A DNA stretch of 42,973 nt, from assembly GCA_026417735.1 (NCBI GenBank), contig JAOACR010000001.1:1-42973 (forward strand), in the 5' to 3' direction. This stretch comes from Kiritimatiellia bacterium (GTDB lineage: Bacteria; Verrucomicrobiota; Kiritimatiellia; PWTM01). Shown in pieces: positions 1-9,869 of this stretch (its first letter is position 1; each line of letters opens with the position of its first letter). The notes below the pieces were generated by a model that was not told the DNA's origin, did not search any database, and saw nothing but the letters and a program-made list of their open reading frames with translations. The translations under genes were made by a program, and so were the position numbers.

Positions 1-1100
1 GCGACAGCGCGAACCACTGCGCTCGCTTGCTCGTCGGTCAGTTCCGGGTAGACCGGCAATGCCAGCGTCTCTTTTGCTGCGCGCTCCGCTTCTGGAAAGT
101 CTCCGGGGCCGTAGCCGAGGCCCCGAAAACACTCCTGTAGATGGAGCGGAATCGGATAGTAAATCTCGCAGCCGATGCCGCACCCCCGCAAATGCTCCAC
201 CAGCGCGTCGCGGCGCTCCGCTCGAATCACATACTGGTTGAACACGTGCCGATCCGTCACCGTCACCGGCGTGCGAACCAGTCCCCGCACCGTCAGACCG
301 GCCTCCGCAAACATGCGATCGTACCGCGCCGCATTCCGCCGGCGCGCCTGGGTCCAGTTGTCGAGATGTCGCAGCTTCGCAAGCAACACCGCCGCCTGCA
401 GCGTGTCGAGCCGGAAGTTCCCGCCAACTTTGCGGTGCACATACTTCGGATGCATTCCATGCATCCGCAAAAGCCGCACGCACTCGGCCTTCGCCGGATC
501 GCGAGCGGTGACCATCCCGCCATCGCCAAAACCACCAAGGTTTTTGGATGGGAAAAACGAAAAGCAGCCATAGTCCCCGATCCCGCCCGCCCTCCGCCCG
601 CGGTGCTCCGCCCCGATCGCCTGGCAAGCGTCCTCGATCACCACCAGGTGGTGGCGACTCGCGACTTCGAGGATCGGCCCCATCTCTGCGAGCTGGCCGA
701 ACAAATGCACCGGCAAGATGGCGCGGGTTCGCGCCGTCACCGCGCCGGCGACAAGGTCCGACCGCAAATTGAAGGTCACCGGGTCAATGTCCACGAACAC
801 CGGTTTCGCACCCAGCCGCACGATCGAACCGGCCGTCGCAAAAAAGCTGTAGGGCGTTGTGACGACTTCATCGCCGGCGCCGATCTCCTCGGCCATCATC
901 GCGACGAGCAGCGCATCGGTGCCAGACGACACGCCCACCGCGTGCGGCACGCCGCAGTACGCCGCCACCGCCGCCTCCAGCGCGCCAACCTGCGGGCCGT
1001 TGATGAAGACCTGCGACTCCACCACCTCGCGCATCGCGGCTTCCACCTCGCTGCGGATCGCTGCGTACTGCGCCTTCAGGTCCAACAGAGGAACATTCAT
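1..1100 (-). CDS. DegT/DnrJ/EryC1/StrS-family PLP aminotransferase, incomplete at the C-terminus (window edge)
   Basis: Predicted pyridoxal-phosphate sugar aminotransferase that converts a nucleotide-linked keto-sugar to an amino-sugar, as in surface polysaccharide or O-antigen synthesis. I translated it from the minus strand: it begins [16 protein letters not shown], the family's typical N-terminus. It continues with VSSGTDAL (about residues 57-64, cofactor phosphate binding), HLFGQ (138-142), [10 protein letters not shown] (161-170, with the Asp that contacts the pyridine nitrogen) and FFPSKNLGG (about 182-190) carrying the Schiff-base lysine, K186. The frame is open to base 1, so only the last residues are missing (366 codons visible; family length about 370-400). 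The ATG at 1098-1100 is preceded by a GAGGG stretch that can act as ribosome binding site. It lies 135 bases downstream of the GbsR-type regulator and may be cotranscribed with it. The exact sugar substrate cannot be read from the sequence. Confidence 0.93.
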   Translation of the reverse strand, partial: MNVPLLDLKAQYAAIRSEVEAAMREVVESQVFINGPQVGALEAAVAAYCGVPHAVGVSSGTDALLVAMMAEEIGAGDEVVTTPYSFFATAGSIVRLGAKPVFVDIDPVTFNLRSDLVAGAVTARTRAILPVHLFGQLAEMGPILEVASRHHLVVIEDACQAIGAEHRGRRAGGIGDYGCFSFFPSKNLGGFGDGGMVTARDPAKAECVRLLRMHGMHPKYVHRKVGGNFRLDTLQAAVLLAKLRHLDNWTQARRRNAARYDRMFAEAGLTVRGLVRTPVTVTDRHVFNQYVIRAERRDALVEHLRGCGIGCEIYYPIPLHLQECFRGLGYGPGDFPEAERAAKETLALPVYPELTDEQASAVVRAV

Positions 1101-1181
1101 CACGCCCTCGCGTTCGGCTTCCGCTCTCTCCCCTCGCCCCGTCAGCTCTTCGCCGAATCAGCACAGGCTACCGCCCGTGGT

Positions 1182-1204
1182 CGTTGGAGCGGTGTCGTCC
1201 AACG
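1182..1204. repeat. Inverted repeat between regulator and aminotransferase genes
   Basis: CGTTGGA (1182-1188) and TCCAACG (1198-1204) are perfect 7-base inverted arms around a 9-base centre. The repeat lies between the stop of the GbsR-type gene and the start of the aminotransferase gene. It could be a weak terminator hairpin, although no T-run follows, or a binding site for a dimeric regulator. Function not established. Confidence 0.4.
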
Positions 1205-1235
1205 GCCCCGCCGCTCGACTCGCGGCCATCCCACG

Positions 1236-1748
1236 TCACGTTTGCAGCATGCGCAGCAGCAGCGGGATCATCTGCTCCGCCCGCCGGTGCCATCGGCTGA
1301 GCTGCGCGACCCGCTCCTGCAGCACCTTCCGCGCACCACCGTTGGTCTCGGTCAGAAGCGCGCGGATTTCCTTCAGTCCTTCATCCCCGCTTCGGAGGTG
1401 GGGCACCACTTTCTCCTGCAAGTACCCCGACACGAGCTTCCGTAGTTCCCGTTCAGCGGTGAAGTGGTCCCGCCGGTCGCCCGGCACATACACAGTGCGC
1501 ACCGCGCCAAACGATCGCAGCAACCGAAGCCCCTGGCTCACCGCGCCCTTGCTCAGATTCAGGCGCGACATCAGGCCGTCCATCGGCAGCGGGTCAGCAC
1601 AGATAAAAAGACACCCGTAAATTTCGCCGACCGAGCGCGGCAGCCCCGCGACCTCCGCCAGCCGCACGAAGAGATCCACCACTTCGCGCTCTACTCGCTC
1701 GAGCTGCGCGACGGGCGAGACAGCAGACGCAGGGTCGGTCGACGCCAT
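1236..1748 (-). CDS. GbsR/MarR-type winged-helix transcriptional regulator
   Basis: A 170-residue DNA-binding protein of the GbsR branch of the MarR superfamily (COG1510 type). The segment RSVGEIYGCLFICADPLPMD (about residues 38-57) is typical of GbsR-like proteins. It is followed by a winged helix-turn-helix MSRLNLSKGAVSQGLRLLRS (about 60-79) and the wing VRTVYVPGDRRDHFTAE. The C-terminal half is helical and probably dimerises. In other bacteria such regulators repress compatible-solute or envelope genes; the ligand here is unknown. The aminotransferase gene follows in the same direction and the histone-deacetylase-like gene diverges on the other side, so both are possible targets. A palindrome-rich AT-rich patch lies immediately upstream of the start codon and suggests autoregulation. 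Confidence 0.88.
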   Translation of the reverse strand: MASTDPASAVSPVAQLERVEREVVDLFVRLAEVAGLPRSVGEIYGCLFICADPLPMDGLMSRLNLSKGAVSQGLRLLRSFGAVRTVYVPGDRRDHFTAERELRKLVSGYLQEKVVPHLRSGDEGLKEIRALLTETNGGARKVLQERVAQLSRWHRRAEQMIPLLLRMLQT

Positions 1749-1751
1749 TCC

Positions 1752-1782
1752 GTTCGTTCACTCTAGAATGAACAAAATGAAC
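1752..1782. promoter_or_regulatory. Candidate operator of the GbsR-type regulator
   Basis: GTTCA (1756-1760) and TGAAC (1769-1773) form an 18-base palindrome centred on CTCTAGAA. Further half-sites lie on both sides: GTTC at 1752-1755 and TGAAC at 1778-1782. The patch starts four bases upstream of the regulator's ATG and covers TAGAGT (1765 to 1760, minus strand), the best -10-like hexamer for that gene. It is AT-rich in very GC-rich surroundings. MarR-superfamily dimers typically bind such palindromes and repress their own gene; that this protein binds here is inference. Confidence 0.6.
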
Positions 1783-1920
1783 GTCGCCGTCAAGACCAGC
1801 CGCGCTGCCCCGCCAAACCGCCGGCGCCGCGCCCTTCATCCGCCGGGGCAGACCGGCCCGCGGCCGCTCGGACGGCAGAGCTGGCGGTGCGCAGCCCGCG
1901 CGCGCAGGTCCACAGCGGGC

Positions 1921-1949
1921 TTGTGAGCGCGGCGGACAGACGCTATGTT
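1921..1949 (+). promoter_or_regulatory. Sigma70-type promoter for the HDAC-family gene
   Basis: TTGTGA (1921-1926) and TATGTT (1944-1949) are separated by 17 bases, the ideal spacing. The -10 box ends nine bases before the ATG at 1959, so transcription would start about 2-4 bases before the start codon, giving a nearly leaderless mRNA. No Shine-Dalgarno sequence is visible, which agrees. Confidence 0.55.
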
Positions 1950-1958
1950 GCGCATCCG

Positions 1959-3131
1959 ATGCCAGCTGATCCGGATGGTTCCCGCGCGGTGAAGGGTGCG
2001 TCCATTTTCGTGCACGGACCCGAGCTGGACGAGGACGGCTACCCGCCCTCCTGCCCGTTCAACACTCACCGGGCCCAGCAGACGCGCGATGTCGTCGCCC
2101 GCATGGGGCTACTCGGCACCGACGATCGCATCGAACTGCCGCCCCGCCCCGCACGACGCGAGGAGCTGGAATGGTTTCACACGCCGGAATACCTCGACCT
2201 GCTCCAGCGCGGCGAACGCGAGGAGCTGGGCTGGGAAGGACTGGAGGCCGGAATCGGCACACTGGACTGCCCACGATTTGAGCACATGTACCGGTTCCCG
2301 GCGCTTGCCACCGGCGCGACACTCACCGCGGCAGAAGCGATCCTCGACGGTCGGGCGCGGGTGGCGTTCAATCCCTCCGGCGGCTTTCACCATGCGTTCC
2401 CGGACCGCGCCGCCGGGTTTTGCTATCTGAATGATGTGGTGCTCGGCGCGATGCGGCTGGCCTCCGGTGGCCGGCGAGTTTTGGTGCTGGATATCGATGC
2501 GCACCACTCCGATGGGGTGCAGCACGCGTTTTACCGGCGCGCAGACGTCATGGTGATCTCGGTGCACGAAAGCGGCCGGACGCTCTTCCCGGGCACCGGC
2601 TTCGAGGACGAAATCGGTGAGGACGAGGGCGAAGGATACACCGTCAATGTGCCGCTACCCGTCGGGACGCCCGACGCCGTCTACGAGCGGGTGCTCGCGG
2701 AAATCGTCTGGCCGTTGGCCGACGCGTTTGCTCCCGACGCGATCCTCGTGGAGCTGGGCATGGACACCCTGGCCGGCGACCCGCTGGCCCACCTGCGGCT
2801 CTCCAACAATGTGCCCGCCGGCGTTGTCTCCCGGTTGGTGCGAATGAACCGCCCCATTCTGGCGGTCGGTGGTGGCGGGTACCAGTTCGAGCCCACCGTT
2901 CGCGGGTGGGCTCTGTGCTGGAGCATTCTGTGCGGCGCGAACACCGAGACGGATGATTTTGGAGCCGGGTTCGGCGGCGTGATGCTCCAAAACACGGACT
3001 GGATCGGAGGACTCCGCGACCGCATTCTGATCTCCGACGCCGCGAACATGGCGGAGATCGATGCGGAAGTGTCCGCAACGATCGACCGGCTACGCCGCCG
3101 ACTGTTTCCGCTGCACGGTCTACCGCTGTAG
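1959..3131 (+). CDS. Histone deacetylase family protein (zinc-dependent deacetylase)
   Basis: A bacterial member of the arginase/deacetylase fold that includes class I/II histone deacetylases, AcuC and acetylpolyamine amidohydrolases; it hydrolyses acetyl-amide bonds with one zinc ion. Signature residues are present: the catalytic His pair in SGGFHHAFPDR (His144-His145), the zinc site DIDAHHSDG (Asp180 and His182), a later Asp in ELGMDTLAGDPL, and the GGGGY motif with the transition-state Tyr. The length is about 390 residues, normal for the family. I chose ATG 1959 because a TTGTGA/TATGTT promoter ends nine bases before it; the frame stays open upstream to a GTG at 1887. It is transcribed away from the GbsR-type regulator. 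The substrate is unknown: protein acetyl-lysine, acetylpolyamine or another acetylated amine are all possible. Confidence 0.9.
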   Translation: MPADPDGSRAVKGASIFVHGPELDEDGYPPSCPFNTHRAQQTRDVVARMGLLGTDDRIELPPRPARREELEWFHTPEYLDLLQRGEREELGWEGLEAGIGTLDCPRFEHMYRFPALATGATLTAAEAILDGRARVAFNPSGGFHHAFPDRAAGFCYLNDVVLGAMRLASGGRRVLVLDIDAHHSDGVQHAFYRRADVMVISVHESGRTLFPGTGFEDEIGEDEGEGYTVNVPLPVGTPDAVYERVLAEIVWPLADAFAPDAILVELGMDTLAGDPLAHLRLSNNVPAGVVSRLVRMNRPILAVGGGGYQFEPTVRGWALCWSILCGANTETDDFGAGFGGVMLQNTDWIGGLRDRILISDAANMAEIDAEVSATIDRLRRRLFPLHGLPL

Positions 3132-3383
3132 GCGAACGCGCGGTGTCCGACTGATCGAGGGGGGTGTTCCGCGCGCCATCGTGCGCCGGGGTTGCCTCCG
3201 CACCCAACGGTGACGGTCATGCGTGAGCCGCAACATCGGTCCGCCGTTCACGCGATCTCATCCACCGTTCCGGACAGAGTTGCACAAAGCCCCGCGACGC
3301 ACCTGGACAGACCCGACGGCCCGGCTCGACGGCCAACGCGATGCTACCCCTGGCCCGCGCAAGCCAGTAGGTCGATGGTCGAC
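3132..3383. other. Intergenic gap between convergent genes
   Basis: 252 bases between the stop codons of the HDAC-family gene and the alternative-oxidase-like gene. I see no convincing ORF, hairpin terminator or RNA gene here; open frames crossing it are antisense shadows of the neighbour. Confidence 0.5.
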
Positions 3384-4079
3384 TCAGCGGTCGATCGAGA
3401 CGTAACGGACCACGCGCTCGGGCATCCCACAGAAGCGGAAGCTGTTGTTCATGTGGTCCCGCTCATCGAGTGCGATCCGACGAAACACGTCGCCCCAGGT
3501 TTGGAACGGTCCGAACTGCTGGGCCACGTCGCACTCGACCTTTTCCTGATCAAGCTCCGGGTGGTCCTTCACAAACTGCATGTAAGCGTGCTCCGCATGA
3601 TCCTCAAACTCCGCGTTCAGGTAGAACGCGCGGCGGATGTTCACGCGCGCCAGCAGCCGGCTGAACCACGCGTACTTGAACGTGGCGAGCCGCGGCAGCC
3701 AGATCCGTCGAAACGCGCCTTCCTGCATGCCCAGCTGGCGCATTCGATCGTCGATCACCAGGAGATGCCAGAACTCGTTGTCCTGCGCCTCGCGGCCCCA
3801 GTCCACAATTTTCGTGGCCCGCTCCACCGTCGGTCGGTCGTGATGGTGGGTCGACAGCAGGCTGTACTGACGCGTCTCCCAGGCCTGGTACGGGATGCGC
3901 GCAAGGGTTTCGAGCAACCGCACTTTTGGCAGGGAGGTGTCCTTGCCGTAGAGGAGGTCCATCGCCGCAAACAGCATCCTTGCCATCGGCGTGTACTGCA
4001 GACGCGGACGGGCCAGCGAGGCCTCCTGCTCACGCCGGAGATCCACCGGCTCCTTCCGCAAATCGAGCACTGGACTCAT
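3384..4079 (-). CDS. Alternative oxidase / plastid-terminal-oxidase-like di-iron protein
   Basis: A 231-residue protein with the complete di-iron ligand set of the membrane-bound alternative oxidase family, which oxidises quinol and reduces oxygen to water. The expected order is present: LLETLARIPY (Glu57), DNEFWHLL (Glu102 and His105, an ExxH pair), AEFEDHAEHAY (Glu159) and LDERDHM (Glu206 and His209, the second ExxH). LETLARIPYQAWETRQYS resembles plastid terminal oxidases more than mitochondrial enzymes. IWLPRLATFKYAWFSRLL (about 126-143) could be the membrane-interface helix. The ATG at 4079 is preceded by AGAGGAGA at good spacing. It is the last gene of the leftward cofactor run, 32 bases after coaX. 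It is shorter than typical alternative oxidases (about 280 residues or more), so activity is inferred from the ligands, not proven. Confidence 0.8.
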   Translation of the reverse strand: MSPVLDLRKEPVDLRREQEASLARPRLQYTPMARMLFAAMDLLYGKDTSLPKVRLLETLARIPYQAWETRQYSLLSTHHHDRPTVERATKIVDWGREAQDNEFWHLLVIDDRMRQLGMQEGAFRRIWLPRLATFKYAWFSRLLARVNIRRAFYLNAEFEDHAEHAYMQFVKDHPELDQEKVECDVAQQFGPFQTWGDVFRRIALDERDHMNNSFRFCGMPERVVRYVSIDR

Positions 4080-4111
4080 ACCACATCTCCTCTCGCCACG
4101 AGGCGAACCTC

Positions 4112-4951
4112 TCAGCAGACTACACGGGAACCGCGTGAATGCAAGAGCAGGCCGCGCCGGCTGCAGCATTCCGGAGCGCACCGCCGTTCGGCCAGGGCGG
4201 CCAAGCCCCGGAGGGTGAGGTCCGGATCGTGTCGCGCGGACGGAACCGCACGCACCACTAACTTCGCCGCCCCGCCCGTTGCGACGACCCTCGCCCGCCG
4301 CAACCCGCCGTTGCCGCGCATGCGGCAAAGAATCGCCCTGACCATTCCCGCAAACCCCGCTTCGGCTCCGATTCGGATCGCCGACACGGTCCCATCACCC
4401 ACCGAACCGGTCGCCGCCGGCCCCGCCCGAAGGTGCGGAAGTCGCGCGGTCCGCTCGGCGAGGTAGTCGTAGAACATCGCCGGGCCCGGTGCGATCACCC
4501 CGCCAATGTACCGATCGCCGATCACCGCATCGAAGGTGGTGGCAGTGCCGGCATCCACCACGATCACCGCCCCCCCTCCTCGGCGGGCGATCGCGGCGAT
4601 ATTTGCGAGACGGTCCGCTCCCAACGTGGACGGCCGCGGATAGTCGAACCGAACATGACGGGCCAGTGCCGGGCTCGCCGTCAGTGCGACCAGACGACCG
4701 TCCAGCCGAATCGCGCGGCGCCAATCGCGGGTCGCAGCCGGTACGACCGATCCGACCACGATCGACTTCGCCCCCCTGACCGCCAGCCAGCCGACCGCCC
4801 GGGCGAGCACCGCGGGCTCGCGGCGAGCCGTCCGCTGACGCCACCGCCGAAGGACCCGTCCTCCCACGACCAGCGCGAGGGTTGTGTGCGTGTTGCCGAT
4901 GTTCAGAACCGCAACCGGCTCCCCGACCGACCGCTGGCGTGCCACCTTCAT
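4112..4951 (-). CDS. coaX: Type III pantothenate kinase
   Basis: Phosphorylates pantothenate, the first step of coenzyme A synthesis; cytoplasmic, ASKHA fold. Recognisable motifs in order: VLNIGNTHTT (about residues 15-24, the ATP-phosphate loop), STLGADRLANIAA (GxDR motif, pantothenate pocket), VVDAGTATTFDAV (second phosphate loop) and GGVIAPG. The first loop normally reads D-x-GNT; here the Asp is Asn17, a notable change at a conserved acidic position. Length is 279 residues, slightly over the usual 250-260 because of a Cys/Arg-rich tail. The start ATG (4949-4951) overlaps the TGA of the biotin ligase gene as ATGA, which fixes the start and implies translational coupling. The pairing birA-coaX is common in bacteria and supports the identification. 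Confidence 0.9.
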   Translation of the reverse strand: MKVARQRSVGEPVAVLNIGNTHTTLALVVGGRVLRRWRQRTARREPAVLARAVGWLAVRGAKSIVVGSVVPAATRDWRRAIRLDGRLVALTASPALARHVRFDYPRPSTLGADRLANIAAIARRGGGAVIVVDAGTATTFDAVIGDRYIGGVIAPGPAMFYDYLAERTARLPHLRAGPAATGSVGDGTVSAIRIGAEAGFAGMVRAILCRMRGNGGLRRARVVATGGAAKLVVRAVPSARHDPDLTLRGLAALAERRCAPECCSRRGLLLHSRGSRVVC

Positions 4952-5649
4952 TCCCACGCCGGAACGCGAGCCGGCCCGCCGGCGGCGCGCCAGGCCTCCC
5001 GCAACACCCGCCGCTGTGCACCCGACAACGGCCGGGGACGATACAGCCCATCGAAGCGGGCCAGCCATCGGGCGGCGACTTCCTCAAGGGGCACCACAAG
5101 GCCCTCCATCCGGCACGACGTCGCGTGGCCGCGCAGTCCGACTGCGCTGAAATGTTCCTCGCTCTGGCCCACGTTGATGCCCACACCGAGCACCACAAAG
5201 TCAATCTGGGAACCGTTCAGTCGAGGTTCCGTGAGGATGCCCGCAATCTTGCCGCGCGGTGTGACGACATCGTTCGGCGGCTTCACCCGAACGTGTCGGA
5301 TGCCCAAATCACCGAGCGCCCGAAGCGTCGCGACCACCGCCAGCAAGGGCAACCAGCCGGCGTCCGCGGCGGCCCACGCGCAGCGCAGGAGCACCGACAG
5401 ATAGACACCCTGATCGCGCGGCGACTGCCAGCGGCGCCCATGACGCCCACGCCCGGCGGTTTGCTCTCGTGCGAGTACCGCCGTTCGATCCGGTGCACCG
5501 CGCTCCGCGAGTCGCCGTACCGTGTCCTGCGTGGACACCACGCGATCGAGCACTCGCACCTGCCATCTCGGCGCGGCGGCGAGCAGCCGCTCCTGGATGC
5601 GCGCGCGCATCGCGGCCGGGGTGGACTCTGGCACGGCGGCCGGACTCAC
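4948..5649 (-). CDS. birA: Biotin--[acetyl-CoA-carboxylase] ligase (BirA, no DNA-binding domain)
   Basis: Activates biotin with ATP to biotinyl-AMP and transfers it to the lysine of the biotin carboxyl carrier protein, presumably AccB encoded at 35541-36011. Motifs: VVSTQDTVRRL near the start, GRGRHGRRW (about residues 66-74, the biotinyl-AMP loop), KPPNDVV (123-129, usually KWPND), K-IAGILTE (134-141) and VVLGVGINVG. There is no N-terminal helix-turn-helix, so it is the short, non-regulatory class of ligase. The start is uncertain: a GTG at 5647-5649 overlaps the nadC stop as GTGA, matching the four-base overlaps seen throughout this window; ATG 5608-5610 would remove 13 residues. Neither has a strong ribosome binding site. 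It overlaps coaX downstream by four bases. Confidence 0.9.
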   Translation of the reverse strand: MSPAAVPESTPAAMRARIQERLLAAAPRWQVRVLDRVVSTQDTVRRLAERGAPDRTAVLAREQTAGRGRHGRRWQSPRDQGVYLSVLLRCAWAAADAGWLPLLAVVATLRALGDLGIRHVRVKPPNDVVTPRGKIAGILTEPRLNGSQIDFVVLGVGINVGQSEEHFSAVGLRGHATSCRMEGLVVPLEEVAARWLARFDGLYRPRPLSGAQRRVLREAWRAAGGPARVPAWE

Positions 5650-6530
5650 AGGAAATCCATACCGAAATCCGCGGCCGGCGCAGAGTGGGTCAGCGCGCCC
5701 ACCGAGATCGCATCCACCCCTGTCGCCGCAATGGCGCGAACGTTGTGCAGGCTCACCCCCCCGGATGCCTCCAGCCGGGCCCGGCCCCGCACAAGCCGGA
5801 CACACCGGCGCAGGCGCGCCAGAGACATGTTATCGAGGAGGATCCAGTCCGGCCGGCCCTCCAACGCGTCGAGCAGTTCGCGCTCCGTGTCCACCTCGAT
5901 CTCGATCAGCCGTCCGCCGCAACGCCGGCGGGCGGCGCGGATCGCGTCGGCGAGCGGGCGCGCGGACGTTCCCGCCCAGAGTTTGCGATGATTGTCCTTG
6001 ATGAGCACCCGGTCGTAGAGCCCCATCCGGTGGTTCTCTCCGCCACCGCATCGTACCGCGTACTTTTCCAGGCGGCGCCAGCCCGGCGTCGTTTTACGCG
6101 TGTCGAGGATCGTGACGCCGGTGGAGCCAACGCGGCGGACAAATTCACGGGTGAGCGTCGCGATGCCGGACAACCGTTGGAGGAAGTTCAGCGCGATTCG
6201 CTCGCCGGCCAGCAGCGCGCGCGCGGGCCCCTCGACGTGCAACGCGGCCGCCCCTGCGCGCAGCGTCTCGCCGTCGCGATGGTCGCTTTCACACCGAATC
6301 CGTCGGTCGAGCCGGCGAAATACCTCGGCGGCGAGCGGCAGCCCCGCCAGCACGCACGGCCGCCGCGCCACGATCACCGCGCGAGCGACCGCTCCCGCCG
6401 GCACCAGCGCGCGCGAGGTGACGTCGCCCCTGCCCACATCCTCCCGGATCGCAGCGCGCAACAAGGTGGCGGCCTCGCGGCGTGTCGCCCGATCCAGCGC
6501 AGTCCACTGCAGCGCAGAGCCTGTTCGCAT
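5646..6530 (-). CDS. nadC: Nicotinate-nucleotide pyrophosphorylase (quinolinate phosphoribosyltransferase)
   Basis: Converts quinolinate and phosphoribosyl pyrophosphate to nicotinate mononucleotide in de novo NAD synthesis; cytoplasmic. The 294-residue protein shows the family's sequence throughout: REDVGRGDVTSRALVP (about 29-44), ERIALNFLQRLSGIAT, DTRKTTPGWRRLEKYAVRCG with the substrate-binding Arg/Lys cluster, GGGENHRMGLYDRVLIKDNH, then the barrel strands IEIEVDTE, ILLDNMS, EASGGVSL and ISVGALTHSAPAADFGMDF. The length is standard. ATG 6530 lies six bases after a TAAGAT -10 box, so the mRNA appears leaderless. It follows uvrB by 30 bases and overlaps the biotin ligase gene by GTGA. Confidence 0.96.
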   Translation of the reverse strand: MRTGSALQWTALDRATRREAATLLRAAIREDVGRGDVTSRALVPAGAVARAVIVARRPCVLAGLPLAAEVFRRLDRRIRCESDHRDGETLRAGAAALHVEGPARALLAGERIALNFLQRLSGIATLTREFVRRVGSTGVTILDTRKTTPGWRRLEKYAVRCGGGENHRMGLYDRVLIKDNHRKLWAGTSARPLADAIRAARRRCGGRLIEIEVDTERELLDALEGRPDWILLDNMSLARLRRCVRLVRGRARLEASGGVSLHNVRAIAATGVDAISVGALTHSAPAADFGMDFL

Positions 6531-6536
6531 GCGAGC

Positions 6537-6560
6537 ATCTTACGCGGCGGGGGGGCGGGG

Positions 6561-6564
<4 letters not shown>
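6537..6564 (-). promoter_or_regulatory. Sigma70-type promoter in front of nadC (leaderless)
   Basis: On the minus strand TTGACC (6564 to 6559) and TAAGAT (6542 to 6537) are spaced by 16 bases, much of it a C-run. The -35 box overlaps the uvrB stop codon. Only six bases separate the -10 box from the nadC ATG, so transcription should begin at or next to the A of the start codon. Confidence 0.55.
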
Positions 6565-8585
<2,021 letters not shown>

Positions 8586-8595
8586 CGTGCGTTCG

Positions 8596-8624
8596 ACTAT
8601 AGGCCCGGGGCGCCGGTCCGACAA
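8596..8624 (-). promoter_or_regulatory. Sigma70-type promoter of uvrB
   Basis: On the minus strand TTGTCG (8624 to 8619) and TATAGT (8601 to 8596) are separated by exactly 17 bases. The -10 box is ten bases before the uvrB ATG, so the 5' leader would be about 2-5 bases. No Shine-Dalgarno sequence is present. Confidence 0.6.
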
Positions 8625-8639
8625 CGGCCGGGCCAGCGA

Positions 8640-9869
8640 TCATCCGCCGGTTGCCATCGCGGCGTCGCGCGCACCTCCGCCCGCCGCTTCCAGCACCGCC
8701 GCCGCAACGCCGTCGACCACCGCCGCCAGCGCCGTGTAGTTCAGCTTCTCGGGCAGGTCGTCTGGCTGATGGTATGCGTCATAGCGGAACGGCGCGGTGT
8801 CCGTGACCATCAGCGCGGGCACCCCGCGGCGCGCAAACGGCCAGTGATCAGACCACGCAACGCCCGCTACCCACATCGGTAGCGCGGCCCAGCACACGGG
8901 CACGTCCGTCGCGCATCGCATCGCGGCGGCGAAGCGGCGGAGCGCGCCGGCACTGCGCACACCGCCGACGAGCGCGATGAAGTTGCCACGGTCCGGATAC
9001 AGCAGGTAGAACAACGGTGAGGGATAGGCCTGACTGCCGGGCACGTCGCGAAAACATCCCATCGTTTCCAGCGCAACCATCAGTGCGATCCGTTCACCCC
9101 GACGCACCGCGGCCGCCGCGTGCACCTCGCTGCCCATGTGCGGCGTCATGAAGAACGGCGGCTCCTCGTTCACAAACGCGACCAGTCGCAGCGTGCGGTC
9201 CGGCTCCAGGCTTCGCCACCGCGTCGCCAGTTCAAGCAACGCCGCGACCCCCGACGCGTTGTCGTTGGCGCCGGGCGTGCCGGGCACGGTATCGTAGTGC
9301 GCACCGACCAGCACCAGCTCATCGGGACGCACGCGGCCACGACGCTCCGCCACCAGATTCACTACCGTCACCACACCCTGCCCACTCGGAGCCTCAAAAG
9401 GTTCCTGCCGCACCGGCCAGCCCGCGGTCTGCAATTCGGTCGCGATCCAGCCGGCCGCTTGCCGCAGCGCGTCCAGCCGGCCGTTCGCATGCCGTTCACC
9501 GATTTCGCCGGCCAGCTGTCGCACCCGGCTCTCCAGCCTTGCGGCGGTCGCCTCGCGCGCCGCGGTGAGCGTGGGCGCGTCGGCGGTGCGGCCACCGCAG
9601 CGTGCGACAACCAGACCCATCGCCGCAGCCCAAGGCAGCAACCCGCCCGCCGCACCCGCCGCTCGTTGCAGCCGCGAGCGGCCCTCCGACCGAACGAAAG
9701 TGCGCCAGAACTGGACGGAACCGGCCACCAGCCACAGCGCGAACAATACTGCCGCCACTACCGTTGCGATCCCCCGGACCCCCGCAAGCGGTCCGACACG
9801 GCGATACGGAATCGCCCCCACCACCAGCAGCGCGACCGAGGTCCAGATCGCCAACCGCCAGGTGTTCAC
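8640..9869 (-). CDS. Membrane-anchored M28-family zinc metallopeptidase
   Basis: A 409-residue protein with up to three hydrophobic segments at the N-terminus (about residues 8-22, 33-52 and 74-89), then an aminopeptidase-type M28 domain that probably faces the periplasm. Metal-site motifs in order: LVGAHYDTVPGTPGANDNASG (His and bridging Asp), FVNEEPPFF (catalytic Glu and ligand Glu), WSDHWPFARRGVPAL and YDAYHQPDDLPEKLN (final His ligand). M28 enzymes remove N-terminal residues from peptides, though some act as glutaminyl cyclases or amidohydrolases, so the exact substrate is open. It overlaps the upstream TPR/pseudo-caspase gene by ATGA, showing coupled translation and probable joint function. 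Two CG-rich helices of low complexity precede the catalytic domain. Confidence 0.87.
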   Translation of the reverse strand: MNTWRLAIWTSVALLVVGAIPYRRVGPLAGVRGIATVVAAVLFALWLVAGSVQFWRTFVRSEGRSRLQRAAGAAGGLLPWAAAMGLVVARCGGRTADAPTLTAAREATAARLESRVRQLAGEIGERHANGRLDALRQAAGWIATELQTAGWPVRQEPFEAPSGQGVVTVVNLVAERRGRVRPDELVLVGAHYDTVPGTPGANDNASGVAALLELATRWRSLEPDRTLRLVAFVNEEPPFFMTPHMGSEVHAAAAVRRGERIALMVALETMGCFRDVPGSQAYPSPLFYLLYPDRGNFIALVGGVRSAGALRRFAAAMRCATDVPVCWAALPMWVAGVAWSDHWPFARRGVPALMVTDTAPFRYDAYHQPDDLPEKLNYTALAAVVDGVAAAVLEAAGGGARDAAMATGG

